Source: Mariniphaga sp. (GTDB lineage: Bacteria > Bacteroidota > Bacteroidia > Bacteroidales > Prolixibacteraceae). From it: 51,102 nt of DNA. Positions 8,553 to 16,918 of the stretch are shown piece after piece. Within the stretch, counting starts at the first letter, position 1. Each line of letters opens with the position of its first letter. The position numbers were made by a program, and so were the translations under genes. Where the stretch lies: positions 1 through 51,102 of the forward strand of contig JAAFHB010000010.1 in the NCBI GenBank assembly GCA_010906965.1, read 5' to 3'. Below the pieces are notes generated by a model. It worked only from the letters and a program-made list of their open reading frames with translations, searched no databases and had not been told where the DNA came from.

Positions 8553-9479
8553 TCAATTGTGATTCATCAGCCATTTTGCAATGCTGGATGAAATATCTGA
8601 ACCTGTAATATCCTCGATCCATTCGTACTGACTAATTGGATTCAAGGCATCGAAATACCATTCATCGTTTTCAGTGACAAAAAAGTCGAAAACACCATGG
8701 GTTAAATTTAATTCTGTCATTATCTGAATCGCCTTCATCTTGATTGACATTGGAGGCTGAACAATCGTATAATTTGGTTGACCTGACTCAGCGCCTGCAC
8801 ATTCACAAACCGAGTTGGCTTTAATTTTGCCAACAAAGTATTCTTTACCAACCACTGTACATCGTACCTGGTAATCAGCATGTGCTACAATACAACTATT
8901 TGCAGGTAAATTATCCAAAAAAGCAGTTCCAAACTTATCAGCGCATTTATCAAAGCAATCACCTGCTGATTTTGTTTGACAACCCTGATTCATCAGCTCC
9001 AAAACGCGCTCTCTTTTACTTTCAAAAAAACTATTGAGGTAATTAATATCGTTTGAGCAGATGTATGAAGGCCATTTTAATCCGACATTCTTCGATATAG
9101 AATACTGTCTGAATTGATTCTCGTCATAAAAATCCTGATAGAAATTCAACCATTTTGTTGATTCGAGTGAAGAGAAGAGTTTTTCAAGTGTTTTGTTCCA
9201 AATCTCTTTCCAAATAAAATAATCCTCCACCTGCGGACAGCTATTTTCGATAAATTTTTCAAGACGCGCACCTCTATTCCAAACTGCTTCTATTTCGTTC
9301 GTTGAAAAACAGCAATTTGGGCCTTCTATTTTGAATGAGTTATTTTCGAATTTGACCTGAGTGGATTTTAATGATTCAACATCAAGATTCAGCCTCGAAT
9401 AATCCGCAGCGTTGTCCTGCAGGATTGATTCGACACGATCAGCATGTTTATCACTTTTATCCGATATTATTAAAATCAT
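8553..9479 (-). CDS. ATP-grasp peptide maturase (graspetide ligase-like)
   Basis: This 308-residue protein resembles the RimK-like ATP-grasp enzymes that cyclise graspetides (microviridin MvdC/MvdD and Bacteroidota 'grasp-with-spasm' types). The N-terminal pre-ATP-grasp domain starts MILIISDKSDKHADRV and contains EAVWNRGARL, matching the VW-x-R segment of that group. The later part has ADYQVRCTVVGKEYFVGKI and ends GVFDFFVTENDEWYFDALNP, then QYEWIEDITG. In relatives this last segment reads E-x-N-P; here it is A-L-N-P, with an Asp one position earlier, so a Mg-binding Glu appears replaced. The protein is unusually rich in Cys (NCCF, CQTK, CFDKC, CEC). It lies downstream of the exporter genes and near a double-glycine precursor, which supports the role. 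Confidence 0.75.
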   Translation of the reverse strand: MILIISDKSDKHADRVESILQDNAADYSRLNLDVESLKSTQVKFENNSFKIEGPNCCFSTNEIEAVWNRGARLEKFIENSCPQVEDYFIWKEIWNKTLEKLFSSLESTKWLNFYQDFYDENQFRQYSISKNVGLKWPSYICSNDINYLNSFFESKRERVLELMNQGCQTKSAGDCFDKCADKFGTAFLDNLPANSCIVAHADYQVRCTVVGKEYFVGKIKANSVCECAGAESGQPNYTIVQPPMSIKMKAIQIMTELNLTHGVFDFFVTENDEWYFDALNPISQYEWIEDITGSDISSSIAKWLMNHN

Positions 9480-9603
9480 ACCCTATTATTGTAAAGTAAA
9501 TTGTTATAATTCTTTCCGCACCGACTTTACTTCGGAATTCAGGTATTAATAGGAAAGGGCAGTCATTTGTTACCCTGATTTTGGCTTTATTTTGCAATAA
9601 AAG

Positions 9604-9611
9604 CAAAAATA
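9604..9611 (-). promoter_or_regulatory. Candidate -7 promoter element of the ATP-grasp gene
   Basis: On the minus strand the sequence reads TATTTTTG, an exact TAnnTTTG match, about 125 bases before the ATP-grasp start. The 227-base gap behind HlyD suggests the gene may have its own promoter. No -33 element is clear. Confidence 0.35.
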
Positions 9612-9706
9612 AATTTCAGGATATTTTAATAAGCAGGTTTACAGAACATTATAAATGGTGAAATTTTTAATGATGGTGATATATTACATCGAAGTTTTTT
9701 GATTTT

Positions 9707-11005
9707 CTATTTGCCATTATCGAAAAATGCCCTTAAAGGATTAATTAATCGTGTAATCAGCCGCATTTCTTTTGTAATAATCTCGGCTGTACCGTCCATT
9801 TGTTGAATAAATTTCAGATTCTCGCGGTATGACGAGGTCATTCCGTCGGAAAGCGCAATCTCCGCAACATATCCTTTGGCATCCGGAACCAATGATATCG
9901 ACCTGATATTCCCTTTTAGCATCCCGAACTCCATATATGGAAATCCATTTAATTTCAAATTCACCCGTTGACCAACTTCAACCTTTCCAAAGCCGGATGG
10001 CGGAATCACTGCTTTAGCAATGATTGCCGATTCTTCGACGGGAATAATAGTAGCGATCAGTTCGCCGGTTTTCACCTCCTGATTTACGCTCCAAATGGAA
10101 GTAAAAGTCAGCTTCCCTTCAACGGGACTGGCAACAAGGAACAGCTCCTCCCATTGGTGAATCGCGTTTTCGAGATTTTGTTTCGATTCATCAAGTGCAA
10201 GACGGAATTCCGATAACTCTCTTTCGTGCTGCATCTGCAATTCAACACGGGTAGATTGCATTTGCAGAATTGAAGATTCGGTTTCCCTGAGCACAGCTTC
10301 AAAACCAACGAAAGCCGATTTCTTTGAAAGAAAAACTTGCCGTGACTTATCGTATTCGGCTTCACTTGTCGTCCGTTTAAGGTAAAGTGATGAATCGCGG
10401 GTAAAACTTTTTTGAGACAACGTCAGATCATTTCGTTGAATCTCCCTTTGACGAATTAAAGTCTGGTAATACTCTTCCTGTTTGACAATCTGTTTGTCAA
10501 TTAATCCGATCTTTTGCGGAAGATAGTTTTGCGTAAGATAATGCTTAAAGTTATTCCTGCTTTTCAGAAACGGACCATAACTCTGCTGCAATTCGCCAAG
10601 TGTAAGTTGGTCAGACAAGTCATAGGCAAACACCTGATCATCCCATTTGGCAATTAGAAAGCAATCGGCCAATTCCTTTTTAAGGATCAGGTAGTGAGCA
10701 AAATCTGTTGGATTGTTGATCAATGCAATATTACCTTTCTCAAGAATTATCTGACCATCAACCGCAAATAGCCGATCTATTTTACCGGTTGATTTACTGA
10801 TCAATGAAACCGGCGGATTCTTCTTCGTTAATATCATCGGAGCCCTGATAATCTCGGGAGACTTAAAATAATAGCTTCCGATCAGAAGCGCAGAAAACAT
10901 TGTGAATATGACTGTCAGTCCCCACCGGATTACCCGATTGGGAATAAACGACATAATCGCCTCAACTTCTTCGCTGTGAGCTTCTAAATTAGATTTATCC
11001 GGCAT
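9707..11005 (-). CDS. HlyD-family periplasmic adaptor of a peptide exporter
   Basis: This is a 432-residue membrane-fusion protein. It has a short cytoplasmic N-terminus, one transmembrane segment (about 28-48, WGLTVIFTMFSALLIGSYYF), a lipoyl/barrel half (KSTGKIDRLFAVDGQIILEKG) and a long central coiled coil (about 140-285, with repeated Q/E/K heptads such as QREIQRNDLTLSQKSF). It ends with the returning lipoyl and beta-barrel parts (VASPVEGKLTF, VEVGQRVNLKLNGFPY). Such proteins link an inner-membrane ABC exporter to an outer-membrane channel. It starts 75 bases after the C39 ABC transporter on the same strand, the usual pairing for exporters of double-glycine peptides. Confidence 0.92.
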   Translation of the reverse strand: MPDKSNLEAHSEEVEAIMSFIPNRVIRWGLTVIFTMFSALLIGSYYFKSPEIIRAPMILTKKNPPVSLISKSTGKIDRLFAVDGQIILEKGNIALINNPTDFAHYLILKKELADCFLIAKWDDQVFAYDLSDQLTLGELQQSYGPFLKSRNNFKHYLTQNYLPQKIGLIDKQIVKQEEYYQTLIRQREIQRNDLTLSQKSFTRDSSLYLKRTTSEAEYDKSRQVFLSKKSAFVGFEAVLRETESSILQMQSTRVELQMQHERELSEFRLALDESKQNLENAIHQWEELFLVASPVEGKLTFTSIWSVNQEVKTGELIATIIPVEESAIIAKAVIPPSGFGKVEVGQRVNLKLNGFPYMEFGMLKGNIRSISLVPDAKGYVAEIALSDGMTSSYRENLKFIQQMDGTAEIITKEMRLITRLINPLRAFFDNGK

Positions 11006-11080
11006 GACAATAGTACTTTTCGTTCAATATTCATTTCAATTTCGAAAGGATGATTTAAACTGCTGAATCAGGAACAACAA

Positions 11081-13297
11081 TTAGCCACCAAGTTCAAGCT
11101 GATCTTTAACAAGATTAAAATAGATTCCCTTTTTGCCAACAAGTTCAGGATGAGTACCCTTTTCGACAATCTCCCCGCCTTCCAAAACTACAATCTGATC
11201 GGCATTTTTAACGGTACTTAATCGGTGCGCAACCACAATAACCGTACGATCTTTGAAAAACTGGTTCAGGTTATCCATGATCACCAACTCATTGCGGGCA
11301 TCCAGGGCGTTGGTTGCTTCGTCGAAAAAGATATAATCGGGATTCTTGTAAACGGACCGTGCAATAAGGATGCGCTGCTTTTGGCCTGTACTCAATCCAT
11401 GTCCATCACTGCCGATTCGGGTATCGTAGCGCAGGGGTAGCGCTTCGATAAACGATTGTATATTAGCAGTTGCAACAGCCTTTTCTACTTTCACAAAATC
11501 AGGGATTTCATCACCAATTCCGATATTGCCTGCAATGGTATCCGAAAAAATAAAACCTTCCTGCATTACAACACCACACCGTTTGCGCCACTGTTGCTGG
11601 CTGTAACTATCGATTGAAACTCCGCCCAGCAATATTTCACCTTTAACCTGTTTGTAAAAACCAAGAATCAGCTTGACAAGCGTACTTTTTCCACTTCCAC
11701 TCGTTCCAACAATTGCTGTAATTTTGTTTGCCGGAATCTCGAGATTTATCTTCTTCAACACTTTTGGTGAATTAGGCCCTTCGTACTGAAATGTTACGTT
11801 TTTCAATACAATATCTCTTCCTGCCGGAATATCATATATTTTCCGCTCTTCAGGTTTCTCCTCGTCTTCTTTCTCATTGATCTCACTTAACCGCTCAAGA
11901 CTGATTTTTGCATCCTGAGCCGATTGAATAAATCCAATAAATAGCTGGATGGGCGCATTCAATTGCCCTATGATATATTGTACCGCCATCATCATCCCGA
12001 GTGTCATATCACCTGTCACTACTGCCCTGGCGGTCATAAAAGAGATGATAATGTCTTTGGTCTGATTGATAAAGGTAGCGCCTACCATCTGATTCTGATT
12101 AAGAATCAGACCCTTAATGTTAACTTTATATAACTTTGCCTGAATGCGTTCCCACTCCCACCGTTTTTGCTTTTCGCAATTATTGAGCTTAATCTCCTGC
12201 ATCCCTGTAATCAGCTGAACAATATTACTCTGATTGGCTGAAGCTTGTTGAAATCGTTTATAATCCAGGGTCCGCCTTCTTTTAAGAAAAAGCAGCACCC
12301 AACCAATATATAACAGGCTTCCAATAACAAATACAACTAAAATGCCCGGGTGATAAGTGGCCATTATAACTGTATAAATCAACAATGTGATGGTTGCAAA
12401 CAGAATATTCACAAGAGATGAAGTGAGGAAGGTTTGAATCCGGCTGTGATCTCCCATTCGCTGCATGATATCACCCACCATTTTCGAATCAAAAAATGAG
12501 ATTGGCAACCGCATCAGTTTGATTAAAAAATCAGAGATCAATGAAATGCTCACCCTTGTTGTCACGTGCAACATGATCCAGTTTCGGATCATCTCGTTTG
12601 CTGTCTGACCAAAAGTTAGGACTAACTGTGCAATCAATACCATCATGATAAAATTCACGTCGCTATTCCCAATTCCATAATCAACAATTGATTGGGTCAG
12701 AAACGGAAAAATCATGCTCACAAGACTTCCGGTTAGCATCCCAATCAGAAGTTGAATGATAAATTTCCGGTACGGACGCAAATAATTCAGCAGGTAACCA
12801 TACCTTCCAATGCTATGATCTTCCTTATCTTCGTTATAAAACTGAGTTGAAGGTTCGAGCAATAATGCAATACCCTCATTTCCCTGAGCCAGCCAACATT
12901 TTAAAAACTCCGTCTTCTTGTATTCTAACATTCCATGGGCAGGATCGGCAATTTGCACGACCTCTTGTCCTTCTTTCTGTTTCGAGAAAAACGAGAACCG
13001 TCCTTTTCGGGAGATTTGGGTAACAACAACAAAATGTTTTTGATTCCAATGGATGATGCAGGGAAGTGGCACCTCGTCTCTTAGTTGCTCCCATGTAACA
13101 CGCACTCCCCTCGATCTGAAACCCAGGTTCTCGGCAGCATCACACAAACTAAGCATAGATACACCCTCACGCGTCGGAAAAGAGAGGCTTCGTAAATGCG
13201 CCGTCGAATAGCTGCGACCATAATACTTAGATATCATTCGCAGGCAAGTCGGCCCGCAATCCATAACATCAAGTTGCATGAAGAAAGGAAATCGCAT
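11081..13297 (-). CDS. Peptidase-containing ABC transporter (C39 bacteriocin/RiPP exporter)
   Basis: This 738-residue PCAT combines three domains. Residues 1-130 form a C39 cysteine protease with Gln8, Cys14 (MDCGPTCLRM), His88 (KHFVVV) and Asp118 (IADPAHG), all the catalytic residues. Residues about 165-450 form a six-helix ABC transporter membrane domain. The rest is the ATPase, with Walker A GTSGSGKSTLVK, signature LSTGQKQR and Walker B YIFFDEAT. Such proteins cut leader peptides after a Gly-Gly pair and export the core. The divergent 51-residue peptide ending its leader in LRGG is the obvious substrate. It is the first gene of the minus-strand unit PCAT-HlyD-ATP-grasp. Confidence 0.95.
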   Translation of the reverse strand: MRFPFFMQLDVMDCGPTCLRMISKYYGRSYSTAHLRSLSFPTREGVSMLSLCDAAENLGFRSRGVRVTWEQLRDEVPLPCIIHWNQKHFVVVTQISRKGRFSFFSKQKEGQEVVQIADPAHGMLEYKKTEFLKCWLAQGNEGIALLLEPSTQFYNEDKEDHSIGRYGYLLNYLRPYRKFIIQLLIGMLTGSLVSMIFPFLTQSIVDYGIGNSDVNFIMMVLIAQLVLTFGQTANEMIRNWIMLHVTTRVSISLISDFLIKLMRLPISFFDSKMVGDIMQRMGDHSRIQTFLTSSLVNILFATITLLIYTVIMATYHPGILVVFVIGSLLYIGWVLLFLKRRRTLDYKRFQQASANQSNIVQLITGMQEIKLNNCEKQKRWEWERIQAKLYKVNIKGLILNQNQMVGATFINQTKDIIISFMTARAVVTGDMTLGMMMAVQYIIGQLNAPIQLFIGFIQSAQDAKISLERLSEINEKEDEEKPEERKIYDIPAGRDIVLKNVTFQYEGPNSPKVLKKINLEIPANKITAIVGTSGSGKSTLVKLILGFYKQVKGEILLGGVSIDSYSQQQWRKRCGVVMQEGFIFSDTIAGNIGIGDEIPDFVKVEKAVATANIQSFIEALPLRYDTRIGSDGHGLSTGQKQRILIARSVYKNPDYIFFDEATNALDARNELVIMDNLNQFFKDRTVIVVAHRLSTVKNADQIVVLEGGEIVEKGTHPELVGKKGIYFNLVKDQLELGG

Positions 13298-13746
13298 AAT
13301 TAAACCAATAAATAAAATTATTTTGATGACCGGTCAATAAACTGCCCCCAGGTTTACCGGTCAATTCGAATGGAGAAGTTTAAAATCCTGAGTTGTAAAA
13401 ATAGTTTAATAAAGTTTCATTTTTCTGGCATTCGCTTACAAAAAATAAAAAAAACATTTTTTTTTAATAAATAATTGAAAAACAATAATGATATTCGTAT
13501 CGTATTCAATATCTACAATATAGAAACACTTTATTTTAATTTTTAATATTCTTCTGTAAAACAACTATAATTCATAATACAAGCCAAACACAGCATAAAC
13601 AATATATATTCAACATGTTACAGGAGCGAATTAAAATTTACACTTCGCAGTACATTTCAATACTGTACCCAAATATTTTTTTCTTTCAGGTAACAAATCA
13701 GTGCCTATTCCTATTAACATTCATAAACTCAAAAAAAACACTCAAT
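13298..13746. other. Divergent promoter region between exporter and precursor
   Basis: This AT-rich 449-base region separates the exporter operon (leftward) from the precursor gene (rightward). It contains two direct copies of ACCGGTCAAT (see separate entry). It also contains an in-frame extension of the precursor (from 13615) that reads as unstructured AT-rich sequence and is judged non-coding. No exact TAnnTTTG element was seen. Confidence 0.5.
13329..13365. promoter_or_regulatory. Direct repeats ACCGGTCAAT, operator-like
   Basis: Two exact 10-base copies, at 13329-13338 and 13356-13365, are spaced 27 bases start to start. The first copy lies within a GACCGGTC palindrome. They lie 32-68 bases upstream of the exporter start, where a regulator or sigma-factor site would be expected. 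Confidence 0.45.
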
Positions 13747-13902
13747 ATGAAAAGCAAGTTATTCATTTCCGAAAAGAACGAAGGTTTCGAAATCAAATTT
13801 AAAAGTCTGAACAATGACGAAATGAATAACCTCAGAGGTGGTGGCAGGGAACTTCCACCAAGTGGTGGCGAGGATTTTCCTCTTGATCCTTTCAAAAAAT
13901 AA
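13747..13902 (+). CDS. Double-glycine leader precursor peptide (putative graspetide)
   Basis: This 51-residue peptide has a leader of about 32 residues (MKSKLFISEKNEGF, then FKSLNNDEMNNLRGG). The leader shows the L-N-x-x-x-M-x-x-L-(K/R)-G-G ending common to Bacteroidota peptides exported by C39 transporters. Cleavage after Gly32 would release a 19-residue core, GRELPPSGGEDFPLDPFKK. The core has acidic residues (Glu35, Glu42, Asp43, Asp47) and possible nucleophiles Ser39, Lys50 and Lys51, as needed for ATP-grasp ester or amide cross-links. It has no Cys or Thr, arguing against lanthipeptide or sactipeptide chemistry. ATG 13747 is chosen because the leader pattern begins there; the frame stays open to 13615. 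It faces the PCAT operon head to head. Confidence 0.75.
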   Translation: MKSKLFISEKNEGFEIKFKSLNNDEMNNLRGGGRELPPSGGEDFPLDPFKK

Positions 13903-13958
13903 CACAGTTCAATTAGAATAATTTCCTCTGAAAATCTCATTATTAAGATTCATATATT

Positions 13959-13996
13959 CTATGAATGTGAATACCAATATTTACAACATTCATAGC
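13959..13996 (+). terminator. Inverted repeat downstream of the precursor gene
   Basis: CTATGAATGT (13959-13968) pairs perfectly with ACATTCATAG (13987-13996) across an 18-base loop, 57 bases after the precursor stop. There is no T-tract, so it may protect the 3' end of the short transcript or act as a protein site rather than terminate. Confidence 0.4.
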
Positions 13997-14056
13997 TTAC
14001 TTTCTGATCATACAATTGTATCATCATTCCCCATACAAGGTGTTTTTTTAAGCTAT

Positions 14057-14083
14057 TTAAAAGATTATCCTAAAATCTTTTAA
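14057..14083 (+). promoter_or_regulatory. 10-bp inverted repeat upstream of the CHAT gene
   Basis: TTAAAAGATT (14057-14066) and AATCTTTTAA (14074-14083) form a perfect inverted repeat with a 7-base spacer, about 50 bases before the CHAT gene start. A TATCTTGC stretch just after it (about 14092) is a near match to the -7 element. It could be an operator or a weak terminator. Confidence 0.4.
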
Positions 14084-14131
14084 CAAATTCCTATCTTGCC
14101 GGAGAATTAGTTGGCAAATTTATCTCTGGTA

Positions 14132-16918
14132 ATGAAGGTTTTATCACTTTTATATTTCTTATTTTTAAGTACAATAAGTTTAGCATCTAATGCTCAGGCA
14201 TCAGCGACAGATACAGTCGTGTCCGTTTATGCCAAATATGGTAACCAGATGAAGTCCGGACACCTGATGGAGGCCGCTACAAGCTTGTCAGGTCTTCTGA
14301 AACCAAATTTCCAATTAACAGGAAAACAAAAACTCGTAATTTACAATAACCTTGGTATAATCCACAAAAAATTGGGACAGTTCGATATCGCTCTTGGATA
14401 TTACGATGCTGCCGAATCCATCTATCTCACGAATAATTTCACAGATAACTCCTTTCTGATGAGTATCTATGGAAATAAAGCGAACATTTATGTAATTAAG
14501 GGCGAGTTCAATAAAGCATTGGAATATGTTGAAAAAGCAATCAGGTCGGTACAAGAGGGAACTGAAACTGGTGTATTAAAACAACAGACTACGTCTTCGC
14601 TCTACCTGAACTCGGGAATTGTCTACTACCAACTTAACGATTTCACTCAAGCTATAATTGCTTTTAAAAAAAGTCTTTCTTTAAAAGAGAAGTATACATT
14701 ACCAGGGAAAGACATTGTTTATCTGCAGTTTGCAAAAACATATGCAAAGAATGGAAATAGCCAATTAGCGGACAAATATTTTAAACTGAGCATCAAACAG
14801 TCAGAATCTGAAAGAAGTAACGTATCTATCAATCTGGCGAGTACATGTCTGGAATATGGTGATTTTCTTATGCTAATCAATGAAAATTCCAAGGCTTTAA
14901 TAATTATTCAAAAAGCACTAAAAATAACTGTTCAAAACTTTGGCGAGAAGAATCAACTTACTGCGAACTGTTACCAAATAATGGGCGACTATTACCGAAG
15001 AGTCAAAGATTATCAGGAAGCCTTAACCTATTATCAAAAAGCGTTGGTGTCCGGTTCAAAAACTTTCAATGCTTCGAATATCCAGGTAAATCCCACAATG
15101 AATGATATCACCCTCAATTTATGGCAGTTAAGACTATTACAAAGTAAAGCAGAAGCTTTACTGAGTCTTGCCAGCGAAGAAAAAGTCAAGCGTGAAAAAA
15201 TCAACTATCTTTCGTTAAGCCTGAATACGATTAACCTTGCCATTGAGATGACAAATTCGATCCGGTTTGATTACCAGAATGTTGAAACCCGGTTAGTATT
15301 TAATGAGAAGCAAAAGAATGTATTTGTTGCAGCCCTTGAAACTGCATTGCAACTATATGATCTGTCAGGCGAAAGAAGCTATTTGCACCTTGCCTATCAG
15401 ACCGCGCAACAATGCAAAGCCAATGAACTCAAGTACGAAATTTCCAAAAACAAATCATATACCGATAACGAGATACCTGATTCGCTGCGAAATAAAGAGA
15501 ATAAACTACAACAGGATATTGCGGCTTACAATAATCTTATCCAAAATGAACTGGCACTAATCAAGCCGGATACCGCCAAAATTGCTTTTTGGAAAGACCA
15601 GCAGTTTGCTTTGAGCCGCGATCTCGAGAAAACGATTGAACAGACTGAAAAAAAATACCCCCGGTTTATTGATAAAATTAAAAAGGGGAATATCATTAGG
15701 ATAGCGGAAATACAGGCCAATTTAAAACCGGATGACAGTTTAATTGAATATTTATTTTCAGAAAAGGATGAAAAAGGTAGTCGGAAATTGTACGAATTTG
15801 TGATTACGCCGACAGATTTAATATGCCACACCGAAATAATTGACAGCACTTTATCGGCTAATTTTTCTCTCATGAAAGACCGGTTACTCAATCAATACAC
15901 ACCAGGCAAAGGCCTTGCAAATTATAACCAGTTGAATCAGCTACTTTTTGATGCTTATCGCATTTTGATTCAGCCCCTCGAGAAACACTTTGCAGGCAAG
16001 CAGCTGATTATCATTCCTGACGATGATATCTCCTATTTACCATTCGATGCGTTTTTAACTTCCTGGACGAAAAAGCGGCAGATTAATTATGCCGAATTAT
16101 CGTATTTGATCAGTACCTACACCATTTCATACGCCTACTCAACCAATACTCTGTGGAATAATCAGTTAAAAGCACAAAATCGTCCGAGAGTTATTGGTCT
16201 TGCACCAGATTATTCGAACACAGCATTAGCAGATGGGAAAAGGTACAGCGCTCTTAAAACCAATAATAGGGAGGTCGAAAGCATTCTAACTAATTTTGAT
16301 GGGACTGTTTTAAAAGGCGGACAGGCAACAATTGCCAATTTCAGATCGAATCTAAACGGCGGTGTGATACTCCATCTTGCCATGCATGCAGAGTTAGACA
16401 CCCTCCACTCAGGATCGTCGAGTTTAATATTCGCGCCCGATGTAAAAAATGCGGGGAATTACAGACTCTATAATTACGAAATCGGACAAATGAACATTAT
16501 TTCGCCCATGGTAGTGCTGAGTGCCTGCAACACTGGAGGTGGCAAGCTTTACAGTGGAGAAGGCCTGATGAGCCTTGCACGTAGTTTTGTTTTGGCCGGC
16601 GTTCCTGCGGTAATTGAAACACTCTGGCCGGTAGAAGATGTTGCAGGTTCAAAGATCATGGGTAGCTTTTACAAATACCTGGCTCAAGGCATGCCAAAGA
16701 ATATTGCTCTAAGACAGGCGAAGCTGGACTATATAAGTACAACTTCGCCCTCTTTTGTAAATCCCCAGTTCTGGGCTGCTTACACTTTAGTTGGAGATGT
16801 ATCAGCCCTAAAGCGAATATGGTGGAAGGATCCCTTGATTTTCATTTCACTGTTCAGTTTATTTTTAATTATTGTCGCAATTTTGATTTACCGGTTCAAA
16901 TTTTTAAGAATTAACTGA
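14132..16918 (+). CDS. Membrane-anchored TPR-CHAT (caspase-like) protein
   Basis: This 928-residue protein has an N-terminal signal peptide (MKVLSLLYFLFLSTISLASNAQA), tetratricopeptide-like helical repeats from about 60 to 350 (for example NNLGIIHKKLGQFDIALGYY and GDYYRRVKDYQEALTYYQKA), a charged coiled region, and a C-terminal CHAT domain (about 600-890). The CHAT catalytic pair is present: His752 in HLAMHAE and Cys799 in LSACNTGGGK, followed by GEGLMSLARSFVLAGVPAVI. A final hydrophobic segment (LIFISLFSLFLIIVAILIYR) would anchor it in the inner membrane with the protease in the periplasm. CHAT proteases are caspase relatives. TTG 14111 is an alternative start; ATG 14132 gives the cleaner signal peptide. 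It follows the precursor gene and overlaps the convergent anti-sigma-like gene by 31 bases. Confidence 0.88.
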   Translation: MKVLSLLYFLFLSTISLASNAQASATDTVVSVYAKYGNQMKSGHLMEAATSLSGLLKPNFQLTGKQKLVIYNNLGIIHKKLGQFDIALGYYDAAESIYLTNNFTDNSFLMSIYGNKANIYVIKGEFNKALEYVEKAIRSVQEGTETGVLKQQTTSSLYLNSGIVYYQLNDFTQAIIAFKKSLSLKEKYTLPGKDIVYLQFAKTYAKNGNSQLADKYFKLSIKQSESERSNVSINLASTCLEYGDFLMLINENSKALIIIQKALKITVQNFGEKNQLTANCYQIMGDYYRRVKDYQEALTYYQKALVSGSKTFNASNIQVNPTMNDITLNLWQLRLLQSKAEALLSLASEEKVKREKINYLSLSLNTINLAIEMTNSIRFDYQNVETRLVFNEKQKNVFVAALETALQLYDLSGERSYLHLAYQTAQQCKANELKYEISKNKSYTDNEIPDSLRNKENKLQQDIAAYNNLIQNELALIKPDTAKIAFWKDQQFALSRDLEKTIEQTEKKYPRFIDKIKKGNIIRIAEIQANLKPDDSLIEYLFSEKDEKGSRKLYEFVITPTDLICHTEIIDSTLSANFSLMKDRLLNQYTPGKGLANYNQLNQLLFDAYRILIQPLEKHFAGKQLIIIPDDDISYLPFDAFLTSWTKKRQINYAELSYLISTYTISYAYSTNTLWNNQLKAQNRPRVIGLAPDYSNTALADGKRYSALKTNNREVESILTNFDGTVLKGGQATIANFRSNLNGGVILHLAMHAELDTLHSGSSSLIFAPDVKNAGNYRLYNYEIGQMNIISPMVVLSACNTGGGKLYSGEGLMSLARSFVLAGVPAVIETLWPVEDVAGSKIMGSFYKYLAQGMPKNIALRQAKLDYISTTSPSFVNPQFWAAYTLVGDVSALKRIWWKDPLIFISLFSLFLIIVAILIYRFKFLRIN

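Noticed and set aside
13615-13746. 44-residue N-terminal extension of the precursor peptide
   Set aside because: The leader pattern of double-glycine peptides begins at Met 13747; the extension is unlike any leader and sits in the promoter region.
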